Positions 53,058 through 63,962 of a DNA stretch of 64,000 nucleotides are shown here, piece after piece; the stretch's first letter is position 1, and each line of letters starts with the position of its first letter. The notes under the pieces are model-generated. The model worked only from the letters and a program-made list of their open reading frames with translations. It did not search any database and had not been told where the DNA came from. This DNA is from Cyrtodaria siliqua (Eukaryota; Mollusca; Bivalvia; Adapedonta; Hiatellidae): positions 32,181 to 96,180 of the forward strand of contig JAWPHD010010194.1 in assembly GCA_037043455.1 (NCBI GenBank). The letters are read 5' to 3'. A program made the translations under genes and the position numbers.

Positions 53058-56000
53058 TGGGTAAAACTAATAAGATCATTCAATGGAATTGTCGAGGTTT
53101 GAAACCAAATTATGATGAAATCAGCTTAATTTTAAATGAACACAACCCTATTGCCTTTTGTCTTCAAGAAACATTCTTGAAGACAAGTGATAAGGTATCT
53201 TTTAAACAATACTCACTATACAATCATATTTGTGATACCGGGGACAAGGCGACTGGTGGCGTTTCGATAATCGTTAATCGAAACATTCCTCACAGACCTG
53301 TTGCCTTAAAAACAAATTTGCAAGCTATTGCGGTCAGTGTTACTATGCACAGAGTCATAACAATATGTTCCTTATATTTACCACCTAGTTCTTCACTAGA
53401 CCCTAAAGATCTAAATCACCTAGTTGCACAATTGCCATCACCTTTTATACTCTTGGGCGATTTTAATGCACACAACTACATCTGGGGTTGTAAAGATATA
53501 AACGATAAAGGCAAGAAAATTGAGGATTTCTTAGCCAAAAACAATTTGTGTCTTTTTAATAATAAGTCACATACTTACTTACATCCTGCTACAGGCTCTC
53601 ATTCTTCCATTGATTTAACAATATGCGATCCAACGCTTTTGATGGATTTTTCGTGGAGTGTTGGAGACGACCTCTGTGGAAGTGACCACTTCCCCATATT
53701 TCTTGAAAATATCGGACCTCCACTTCTCGAAAAAACGCAACGATGGAAACTTCGCAAGGCTGATTGGACTACGTTTCAATCTCTTTGCGAGGAACAATTA
53801 AAGCCTTCCGTTTTCGAGGATGTCGAAGACGCAACTGCTCTTTTTACCAAAATTCTTCACGATATAGCTATCAAACCATTCCAAAAACCTCGGCAAATCC
53901 TAAACGCCCACATAAACCATGGTACGACGATGACAGCAAAAAGGCAGTCAGCGATCGTAAAGCTGCATTAAATAATTTTAACTTGCGGCCAACTCAAACA
54001 AATTTAGATAACTTTAGAGTTTTTCGTGCGAAAGCCCGTCGTACTATTAAGGATAGCAAGAGGAAATCCTGGAGATATTACGTCTCTAGGCTGAATTCTC
54101 GCTCATCACTTAAGAAGACATGGGACATGGTCCGGAAAATAAGTGGTAAAGGTACTTCCAGTTCTGTAAATCATCTTAAAACAGACAATGGAGATATAAC
54201 ATCTGTCAAAGATATTACAAACACTTTGGCAGAAACTTTTTTCAAAAAATTCTTCTTCTGAAAATTGTCAACCAAATTTTCTGAAAAATAAGAAACAAAA
54301 CGAACAGAAGAAGCTGAACTTCAAGTCGAAAAACTTGGAAAAATACAATAAACTATTCACTCTCAAACAACTTCGAGAGTCCCTTAAAAAGGCTCATGAT
54401 ACATCAGCTGGTCCTGATGATATCCATTATCAATTACTAAAACATTTACCTGAATCCTGTCTCTCTACCCTTCTTGATATATTTAATAAGGTTTGGGTGA
54501 CGGGAATCTTCCCCGATTCTTGGCGGGAAGCAATCGTTATTCCAGTCCCCAAACCTGGAAAGGATCATACGGACCTAATAAATTATCGCCCAATCGCTTT
54601 AACGAGTTGTATATGTAAAACCATGGAACGAATGATTAATGAGAGACTCGTTTGGTACCTGGAGTCCAACAAACTGATAACAAAGTATCAAAGTGGATTC
54701 CGGCGCCAACGAGGCACAACAGACAATCTCATACGATTTGAATCTTTTATTAGGGAAGCTTTCATAAAAAAAGAACATTTAGTCTCTGTATTTTTTGACT
54801 TGGAGAAAGCTTATGATACTGCATGGAAGTACGGTATTATGAATGATCTACATGACATTGGTCTTAGAGGCCGATTACCTATTTTTATAGAGAAATTCTT
54901 AGATGATAGACAGTTTCGTGTCCGAATGGGTTCAACCCTCTCTGATATTCATGAACAGGAGATGGGTGTTCCACAGGGCAGCATACTATCTGTCACACTT
55001 TTTAATATAAAGATTAACAGTATAGTAAAATGCATCAATCCAGGTGTGGATTGTTCGCTATATGTTGACGACTTTGTTATATGTTATCGTGCAAAAAACA
55101 TGAATACTATCGAGAGACAATTACAACAATGTCTCAATAAACTTCAGACCTGGTCTGATGAAAATGGTTTTAAATTTTCTAAATCTAAAACTAATTGTAT
55201 GCACTTTTGTCAACTTCGTAAACATCATGAAGACCCTCATCTAACACTGGACGGGTCACCAATACCAGTAGTGGATGAGACAAAACTCCTTGGTCTTATT
55301 TTCGACCGTAAATTAAGGTTTATACCACACCTTAAATACTTAAAGGCCAAATGCCTTAAAGCTCTTAACTTACTTAAAGTTGTTGCAAACACTAATTGGG
55401 GAGCAGATCGAAAAGTCCTATTGCGACTTTACAGATCTCTTATCAGATCCAAGCTGGACTACGGCTCAGTAGTATATGGATCGACTCGCAAGTCGTACTT
55501 GCAGATGCTCGACCCTATACATAATCAAGGATTACGACTCGCCTTAGGTGCCTTTCGTACATCACCAGCCGAAAGTCTATATGTTGAAGCCAATGAACCA
55601 TCACTGTCTCATAGACGAGACAAATTAGCCCTTCAATACGCCATTAAATTAAAGTCTAACCCTTCAAACCCAACTTTCGATAATGTTTTTAATCCTAGTT
55701 GTGAACCTCTTTTTGATCGAAAACCGAAGGCCATTCAACCATTTGGTCTTCGTATTAAACCAAAATTAAGAGACACTGAAATCGACCTAAATTTGATTGC
55801 CAAGTACAAAGTATCACAAATTCCACCGTGGACTTTGGAAACTCCAACAATTATTTTTGATCTTTGCAATAATAACAAATCCAGTACAGACCCTACTGTC
55901 TTTCAAAGCAAATTTAATGAAATTATATCGAAATACATTGACTTTCAACATATCTACACAGATGGCTCTAAAGATGGAGATAAGGTAGCTGCAGCAGCTG

Positions 56001-56731
56001 TTCACAAACACAGCATAAAGAGCCGCCTGCCTGACAAGGCCTCTATCTTTTCAGCTGAACTTAAGGCAATTGAACTTGCCTTAAATTATATTCAGGAATC
56101 TGATGATGACCATTTCGTAATCTTTTCTGATTCCCTTTCATCTCTGGGTAATATGAAACATGATAACCCAGTTGTGCTTCAACTTTTAGAAAAGTACAAT
56201 TCTCTTATAATTGATAATGTTATTATTTTCTGCTGGCTTCCAAGCCATGTAGGAATACGTGGTAATGATAGAGCTAATAGTGCTGCTAAGGCAGCATTAG
56301 ATTTACATATATCTAATACCAAATTACCTTACACTGATTTTAAAAGTTGTATTAACACATATATTCGTAACTCTTGGCAAACCGCTTGGGATTTGTCCGT
56401 TAACAATAAACTCCATTCAATTAAACCGTTACTCGGAGAATGGCGTTCTTCTACTAGACCCATTCGTCGAGAGGAAGTTATCCTAGCCCGATGCAGGATA
56501 GGGCATACACGTTATACTCATTCATATTTATTACAAGGTGAGCAATTACCAGAATGTATACCCTGCTTTGCACCGTTAACGGTCAAACACATCTTATTGG
56601 AATGTGTAGACTTTGATCCTATGCGTCAAAGGTACTACAATGTTAATACTATGAAAGAGTTATTTGATACTGTAGATTTTAGTCTTATTTTAGATTTCCT
56701 AAAAGAGATCAGACTATATAAATCATTATAA
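53057..56731 (+). pseudogene. LINE ORF2: endonuclease, reverse transcriptase, RNase H (two frame shifts)
   Basis: The endonuclease shows QWNCRG (residues 9-14), Glu38 in QET, GDFNAH near 133-138 and GSDH at 208-211. The frame changes near 53890 (A run) and returns near 54245 (T/A runs), so the two changes compensate. The reverse transcriptase shows SAGPDDIHY, INYRPIALTS, FDLEKAYDT, GVPQGSILS and the catalytic YVDD (55061-55072). RNase H shows YTDGSK, AELKAIE, FSDS and WLPSHVGIRGNDRAN, so all four acidic positions are present. The C-terminus has CIPCFAPLTVKHILLEC (CX2CX8HX4C). The product would nick DNA and copy the element RNA at the target. Confidence 0.9.
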
Positions 56732-56940
56732 TGTGTTCTTATATATATTTACTTGTTTATATGCCCGTTGACGGGCATTTGTTGATTTACATACATAGTT
56801 TATATTACACCTTATCATCCCTTAGTTTTTTAATAGTTTTATCTTTATATATTTACACTAATTTTTAAATAATACTTCATTTTTCATCAATTTTTGCGCA
56901 CAATATGACCTATTTATGTGTCGACGTGCCGTAAAACACT

Positions 56941-56963
56941 ATTCATTCATTCATTCATTCATT
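56941..56963. repeat. (ATTC)n tail of the LINE
   Basis: About five to six ATTC units after 'gtgccgtaaaacact'. This marks the 3' end of the element. Confidence 0.9.
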
Positions 56964-57105
56964 AAATTGATTTATTATTTATTATTATTATTTTTTAATA
57001 TATTATTATATATATATATTTTTTACTTTTGCCCCCTCTTTTTGGATTTGACGGAACTTAGCAGGAAGCATTGGTATGATGTCTAGTTGCGTATATTGCG
57101 TTTTT

Positions 57106-59224
57106 AGCTCTACTGGCCAAGGGCCAGCAGAGCTTATGGGATGGTGTGTTGTCCGTCTTCCGTCGTCCGTCGTCCGTTAACTTTTCTTCAAACGACTTCT
57201 CCTCAGAAACCGCTTGGCTAATTTTGACCAAACTTCACATGGATGATCCTTAGATGAATGCTTTTTAGATTTTTTAAAATTTGGTCAGCGCTACATCCAA
57301 GATGGCTGCAATTCCCATATATGGTCGAAACCTTAAAAAATCTTCTTCTCCAGAACCGCTGGACAGATTTCAACAGTTTTTCTTTTAAAATGATCGTCAA
57401 CGCCTAGACTATCAAGATTGTTCAAATAAAGTCCCCGGGGTCAAAAATGGCCGTGCCCCGGGGGTCCAAATTTGTATATTGAGGTTTTGCATGTTTTTCA
57501 TATGGACATATAGGAAAAAACTTTAAAAAATCTTCTTCTCTGAAACCACAAAGCACAGAGCTCTCATGTATTACATGTAGCATCAGCTTATGGTCCTCTG
57601 CTAAGTTTGTTCAAATGGTGACCCTGGGGTCAAATTTGTCCCCGCCCCGGGGGTCACAATTTTACATAGACTTATATAGGATTTTTTTCTTCATCTTCTT
57701 CTCGGAAACTACAACAGCCAGAGGTTTGATATTTTGCATTTACTATAAGCTTATGGTCCTTTACCAAGTTTGTTCAAATGGTGACCCTCGGGTCACATTT
57801 GGCCCCGCCCCAAGGGTCACATGTTTTACATAGACGTGTATAGGGAAAAACTTAAAAAATCTTCTTCTCTGAAACTGCAAGAGCCAGAGGTTTAATATTT
57901 TGCATTTGCTATAAGCTTGTGGTCCTCTACCAAGTTTGTTCAAATGGTGACCCAGGGGTCACATTTGGCCCCAACCCGGGGGTCACAGTTTTACATAGGC
58001 TTGTATAGGCAAAAATGAAAAAAAATCTTCTTCTCTGGAACCACATGGCACAGAGCTCTCATGTATTACATGTAGCATCAGCTTATGGTCCTCTACTAAG
58101 TTTGTTTAAATGCTGACCCTGGGGTCAAATTTGTCCCCGCCCCAAGGGTCACAGTTTTACATAGACTTATATAGGATCTTTTTTTAAAAAAACTTCTTCT
58201 CGGAAACTACAAGAGCCTGAGGTTTGATATTTGACATTTATTATAAGCTTATGGTCCTTTACCAAGTTTGTTCAAATGGTGACCCTGGTGTCACATCTTG
58301 CCCCGCCCCGGGGTCACAGTTTTACATAAATGCTTGTATAGGGAAAAACTGAAGAAAAAAATCTTCTACTCTGGAACTGCAACAGCCAAAGGTTTAATAT
58401 ATTGCATTTGCTATAAGCTTATGGTCCTTTACCAAGTTTGTTCAAATGGTGACCCTCGGGTCACATTTGACCCCGCCCCAAGGGTCACATGTTTTACATA
58501 GACATGTATAGGGAAAAACTTAAAAAATCTTCTTCTCTGAAACTGCAAGAGCCAGAGGTTTAATATTTTGCATTTGCTATTAGCTTATGGTCTTCTACCA
58601 AGTTTGTTTAAATGGTGACCCATTGGTCACATTTGGCCCCACCCTGGGGGTCACAGTTTTACTTAGGCTTGTATAGGCAAAAACTGAAAAAAATCTTCTT
58701 CTCTGGAACCACATGGCACAGAGCTCTCATGTATTATTTTGCATCTGATCTTAGCCAAACTTTAGCAGATTTTATGGCTTTCTTTTTTTCTTCTTTTTTT
58801 ATTTGTTTACATTTATATATATATATTTTTTTTTTTTATTTTTTTTATTTTTTTTATTTTTTTTTTTTAAATTCATTTTTTTTTTTGATTGTTTTTTTTT
58901 TGATTGTTTTTTTTATTTTTATTTTTTATTTATTTTTATTTTTTTCTATGTTGGACCAGTCGGACCAGTAACAGAGGAGTTATGGCTCTTGATTTAGTTA
59001 AAAATGCTATATTTTGCCTCATTAATACGGTAGGGCCTTTATTTTTCATCTGATCTTTACCAAGCTTTACCAGATTCTTTAGTTATGGCCCTTGATTTAG
59101 TCAAAAAGCTGTTTTTTGCCCGAAACTTCCAATAAAACATAAATGGCAGTCACTCGCTTCATTGATGTTATAAGAGCCATGTTAGCCAGTAGAGCGTCCA
59201 CAGGCCCTCTTGGGCCTCTTGTTT
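57106..59224 (+). mobile_element. Composite array element, copy 2 (most complete)
   Basis: Head hairpin 57106-57134 (AGCTCT-CTGGC/GCCAG-AGAGCT) and GTCCG repeats, then about eight ~166-bp monomers. 'ttcaaatgg'-type markers lie at 57611, 57774, 57940, 58106, 58272, 58442 and 58609. A T-rich tract (about 58795-58950) and 'ggagttatggc'-class units follow. The tail is 'gccagtagagc', the exact inverse of head 'gctctactggc', then hairpin GGCCCTCTTGGGCC and CTCTTGTTT (59203-59224). No protein. Confidence 0.9.
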
Positions 59225-59686
59225 CCTGGTTAGTTTACTTTTGTCGGGAGTTACGGCCCCTTGACATTTCTATTTTAACTTTAAATTTCTTGTTGGCGCT
59301 ACTCCTCCTAAAATCCAACAACGAAACTTGGCAGGAAGCATCGGTAATATCTTTCGTTGTGCAAATCGCTGTATATCAATGAAATCTTGGACCAGTTCGA
59401 AAACCAGCTCTTGCTAGAAACGACAGAGTTATGGCCCTTGATTTATTGAAAAATGCTATATTGTATTTTCCTTTGTTAAATCTGTAGCTAATTTATTTTT
59501 TATTCTGATCTTTACCAAATTTGTTTAGAATGTTAATATCAATAAAAGCTTAAACAAGTTGCCTGATTCATATAGTATACATCTATTTACAGTCCCTGAT
59601 TAAACCTAACGTTCTCCCTTTATCTAATTTTGCTTTTCCAACATTTTCTTTCCAACACTAGACCTCAACTCATCTATAGAAGCCCG

Positions 59687-60096
59687 TTGGTTCCGAGGGC
59701 CCCGTTTGGTTACGGGGCAAATAATAGGACCACTGCAGATGCCGTTGGAGGGGAACCCACCCCCACCCCTCCCCCAACCACCACCAAATTCAGTATATTT
59801 TATCATTTGTTGTTCATGCTGATTAAAGGTCTTCATCATGACCTTGTTTCAGGTGCCATCTCGCTCATATCACTAGAGCAGTGGCAGAAAATCTATAACG
59901 TGGGTCCAACGTAAATGGAGTGTCTATAATAGAATTTGCAGCAACTCTGCAGTTCAGGGTGAGAAGGTTCTAGGCCCATTCTCCATATTTTATCTCGATG
60001 TACATGGAGGATGAGTCTGGCATGTTCATTCCTGTTAGGCGCCATATAACCTTTCATGTGTTGGTGCGCCTTAAAACCCCAGTTCAATTCAATTAA
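59687..60096 (+). repeat. Type C dispersed repeat, copy 2
   Basis: It matches 42355-42770 throughout: 'gccccgtttggttacggggc', 'gaccactgcagatgcc', 'caggtgccatctcgctcat', 'agaatttgcagcaactctgc' and 'ggtgcgccttaaaacccc', with end CAATTCAATT. Confidence 0.8.
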
Positions 60097-60265
60097 TCTA
60101 TAGAACCTTCCATACAACTTTAATTGGGAACTTGACTTATTTAGTCTAACCAATTATTAAAACATTCCACTTCAGGCTTCAATATAGAACTCCCCTTTAC
60201 CATCCCTCTCATAGCTCAGCGACGACCACACCCTCTTTAACAATTAACATTTACTTCTTCTTCTG

Positions 60266-60423
60266 TGAGGAAGTGTCGATTCTTACGGATGGCGGGAGGT
60301 GTACAGTACTGGTTCTACCCAGGAAAAGTGGGTGGTCTGCCTCCACCACAAAAAAATCTACCGTCATATATAACCTTACATGTGTTGAAAATGACATTAA
60401 ACATCATACACACAAACAAACAA
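60266..60423 (+). mobile_element. tRNA-derived SINE (type A), 5'-truncated
   Basis: It begins inside the body ('tgaggaagtgtcgattctta'), then 'ctacccaggaaaagtggg', 'gaaaatgacattaaacatc' and a CAAA tail. It abuts the 3' end of the minus-strand LINE relic. Confidence 0.9.
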
Positions 60424-60559
60424 ATCTTCTTCCAATAATGTGCAGGGTTCCTCTGGAACATACTCGCACAGAGAAGTGACTGTGCACACGTGAAGGAGGA
60501 TCAAAGTGTGTATGTACAATTAAAAGCAGTATAAAAACAGTATAAAAACATCTGTCTTG

Positions 60560-63450
60560 GTCTATCCGAGGACTACCACAACCCTTGACCTGAATATGTC
60601 AATGGATAGTGCATCGATCGTGCTGGTCGGCAAGCTGTTCCACAATATGATCCCTGCTGGAAAAAAAGAACGTATGAGCCTTAACCCTGCTGTGTGGTAT
60701 CAAGTAGCGACTGTCATGACCCCTTGTACTTGCTCCTAGGTTGGAGGAATGGGCTGGTTGGTATCTCTTCCAGTTGATGTATAATTCTGTACATCCTTAC
60801 AGCTTTGGCCTGTTGTCTTCGGCTATGTAGGGACACATAACCAAGGGTTGTCAACATGCTGGTGGCACTGTTGTCACGCCTGTAGTCACCTGTGGTGAAA
60901 TGAACTATCTATGGTGACTCCCAGACACTTCGATTTGTTTGTCTGTTTAAGCACTTGGTCACGGATGGTGTAATGTGAGTTTATGACATTCCTGTTGTTG
61001 GTGATGCATATGTGCTCACATTTATCAGAATAGAAGTCCATGTGCCATTCTTTCTCCCACTGTTGTAGGCTGTCCAGATCAGCTTGGAGGGACAATGTGT
61101 CAGCTGCTGGGTTGATGTTGCGGTAGAGCAGACAGTCTTACCGAAGCATTGGCTCTGGAATGGAGGTCATTGATGTAAATGAGGGACAGCAAAGGACCCA
61201 TTACCTTGCCTTGAGGTACGCCGGAGGTGACTCTAGCTGCTGTTGAGTTTTCGCCATCCATCACTACCTGCTGACTTCTAGATGCTAGGAAGTTCTTGAC
61301 CCACTGCAGTGTGTTTCCTCGGACTCCGTAGTAGTCGAGTTTGATGGCCAATCTCTCCCGGGCGACCTTGTCAAACGCCTTGCTAAAATCAAATAGTATG
61401 GCGTCGATCTGTCCCTTGTTGTTTAGTCCAGCAACCAGGTCATGGATCGTAAGTATCAGTTGGCTCTCGCAAGATCTTTTTTTTTTGAAGCCGTGTTGTC
61501 TGTCGGAGAGGATGTTGTTTGAATCAAAGAATTTCATGAGATGGCTATTGTTGTAATTTTGTACAGGTACCAGTATTCGAGCCTGGTTACTGAGTACATT
61601 ATGTCTGTCTTCGGTTAGCACCATAAATCTAAATGTGTATCTCTCTGCAGGGCTAACTAATGCTGATGCTCATAATTTATGGGTTAGCATCCTTTATTTG
61701 GGAGATGCTCTATGAACCAGACTAATGCTAATGCTACATGATTTATGTGTTAGCATTCCTTATTTGTAGATGCTATACGATTGATGAGTTAGCATGCTAA
61801 TATTTACGACCATGCTAGACCCTTATTTGGAAGGGACCTTATGAAAAGGGAGGGTTTTCTTTGTTCGTGGCTTTTTACCTGGACTTGCTAGAGACAAACA
61901 AGAGATCAGTAGTTATGTGAGACACTATCATTCTTAGTAAACTGTTGTAAATATTAATTCACCATTATAGTTGGTAGCATGTAGAAATAAAGTTATAGAA
62001 TATAGAATTGGACTATATATTTCTTTCTACCTTTGGGGATAAGAAATTGTAAAACTATGTATGATATATTCCATGATTTTGCAGCATATTGATGTAAGGG
62101 TAATAGGACGATGGTTTCGATTTATCTACTTTCTTGAAACGTGGTGTAACATTTGCTGTTTTCCAGTCACTTGGTTTGATGCCCTGATCTAATGATGTTT
62201 GGTAGATCAAAGTCAAACTGGGGAGAGGGGGGTGCCATTTCCTTCAGGAATCGGGAAGGTATCTCGTCGGGGCCAGAAGCGTTGTGAGGAGTTAGTTCTT
62301 GCAGGAGTTTGTTGACTCCATTCTGATGTATGTTCAGATCCGGTGCAGTTGGGATAGAGCTGGGTCCCGTGTCTGGATATTCTGTTGTATCTTCCTTAGA
62401 GAAAACAAGAGAATTCCTGGTTTAGGATCTCAGCTTTGGCTTTGGGGTCTGCATGGGGAAAAAATCCTTCTTCAGTGTGGCCACTCCAGAACCATCACGT
62501 TTCTTGCTTTTAATGAGGGCATAGAGCTTCTTATGATTCATGTCATCACTGACTAATCCTCTGACATGTTCATTATAGGCTTTCCTGCATTTTTGCTGGT
62601 TGTTTTTCTGTATGTGTTTACCCCAGTCAGTCTGTTCTTTGGTCTTTCTGGCCTTCTTGTAAGCCCTATGCTTCCTCCGTGCAAGCCTACGGATAGCTCT
62701 AGTTGACCATGGTTCGCTGAATCTGGTGGAATACATCTTGGAAGGAACATGCTTGTTTATTGCTTTGATGCAAGCATGTTTTAATGTCGTCCAAAGAGTG
62801 TCTACAGGAGTGGCTCTTGTGTTAAGAGATACAAATTCAGAAGTGAAGTTTGATAGCTCTCTACTCATGTCAGTGATTTTAGCGCTTTTCCAAAGATGAA
62901 TAAGGCCTCTAACACTGGTTTACTTCTGCATGTGATGATATCAGTATCCACTAAGACAATGTCATGGTCACCCAACCCCTGGCACTGGGACGCATCTGTT
63001 GATACGGGAGGGTATTTGTCCAGTACGTTGGGAAAATATTCGCTCATCTGTTGACAACCAATATCATTCAGTAGTCAATGAACGCCTTGTTAATGGGGAC
63101 ACATAGCTATGCTGAGTGATGCTGTCTGTTGACCAATCTATATCAGGTAAGTTGTTGGCATCACCTCCAATCCATATAATGTGGTCTTTGTGCTTGGAGT
63201 GTAGTTCCTGTTTGGCTCTGAAGAGCTCTCTGGTGTAATCAATATTGTTGTCGGTTGGGCGGTAGAGACTTCCAACTATCAGGGGTTTCGTCATTTTGCT
63301 ACAGGTGAAGGCAGCTGCAACAAATGTGGTGTCTGTCTTGTTATCAATCTCTGTTGCGTTCATTTTGGATCGGACAATTATGGCTGTGCCACCATGGGCG
63401 CTGCCAGGTCGGTCTTTCCTAGCTACAAATCTGTAGCCGCTTCGCTTTCT
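60560..63450 (-). pseudogene. Decayed second LINE (endonuclease + reverse transcriptase), minus strand
   Basis: Read from 63450 leftward. The endonuclease shows SAHGGTAIIVRSK, LIVGSLYRPTDNN and GGDANNLPDIDW, then GDHDIVLVDTDII. A linker follows (62422-62868, with PWSTRAIRRLARRKHRAYKK). The reverse transcriptase shows NASGPDEIPSRFLKE, RQHGFKKKRSCESQL, FDFSKAFDKV, SGVPQG and then ADLDSLQQWEKEW. A C-terminal block with LWNSLPTSTIDALSID lies near 60590-60680. The frame is broken many times and about 450 bp of unrelated sequence (about 61625-62080) is inserted. The catalytic aspartate pair expected before CLLYR near 61135 is absent. It resembles CR1/Jockey-type elements without RNase H; the clade is not assigned. 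Confidence 0.85.
61640..62080. repeat. Insertion in the second LINE with 'gttagcat' repeats
   Basis: 'gttagcatcctttatttgg'-type units recur near 61683, 61752 and 61790, with 'taatgct' motifs. The sequence interrupts the reverse transcriptase between the segments ending near 62095 and starting near 61590. Its nature is unknown. Confidence 0.5.
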
Positions 63451-63499
63451 TCAGTCAATCATCAAACACTCTTGAAAATCATAATTATTATATCATTAC

Positions 63500-63962
63500 A
63501 TTCTGGTCACTGCAATACCAGTTCCTATAGACTGGACCGGTATGATATCAATTATTACACTGCAATACCAGTTCCTACAGACTGGACCGGTAACAGACTT
63601 GACCGGTATGATATCAATTAAATATATTACACTGCAATACCAATTCCTACAGACTGGACCGGTATGATATCAATTATTACACTGCAATACCAGTTCCTAC
63701 AGACTGGACCGGTAACATACTTGACCGGTATGATATCAATTATTACACTGCAATACCAATTCCTACAGACTGGACCGGTATGATATCAATTATTACACTG
63801 CAATACCAGTTCCTACAGACTGGACCGGTAACAGACTTGACCGGTATGATATCAATTATTACACTGCAATACCAATTCCTATAGACTGGACCGGTATGAT
63901 ATCAATTATTACACTGCAATACCAATTCCTACAGACTGGACCGGTATGATATCAATTATTAT
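63500..63962. repeat. 50/66-bp alternating satellite
   Basis: 'actgcaatacca' begins at 63509, 63559, 63631, 63681, 63747, 63797, 63863 and 63913, giving spacings of 50, 72, 50, 66, 50, 66 and 50. The longer units carry an extra 'aacagacttgaccggt' block. The shared unit is 'ttcctacagactggaccggt' and 'atgatatcaattattac'. Confidence 0.95.

Larger units (their letters stand above)
51361..56965 (+). mobile_element. Near-complete non-LTR retrotransposon (I-group-like LINE with RNase H)
   Basis: Two ORFs are preceded by an uncertain 5' leader (about 51.4-51.68 kb) and followed by about 210 bp of 3' UTR and an ATTC-repeat tail (56941-56963). ORF1 has three zinc knuckles. ORF2 has AP-endonuclease, reverse transcriptase, RNase H and a C-terminal CCHC motif. 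RNase H inside ORF2 is known for the I-type LINE group; the exact clade is not determined. Three single-step frame shifts (about 52755, 53890 and 54245) break otherwise complete ORFs, so this copy is recent but probably inactive, unless they are sequencing errors. Confidence 0.9.

Noticed and set aside
57615..57833. Recurrent frames with 'LMVLYQVCSNGDPGVTFGPAP'-like text
   Set aside because: They are translations of the ~166-bp satellite monomers in several arrays, with no domain and many stops.
58759..58997. Phe/Tyr-rich frames in the T-rich tract
   Set aside because: Low-complexity T/A sequence, not a membrane protein.
60273..60479. Recurrent open frames starting MSILTDGGRC or similar
   Set aside because: They are translations of the type A SINE body (also at 2297, 36037, 1428 and 46021), not genes.
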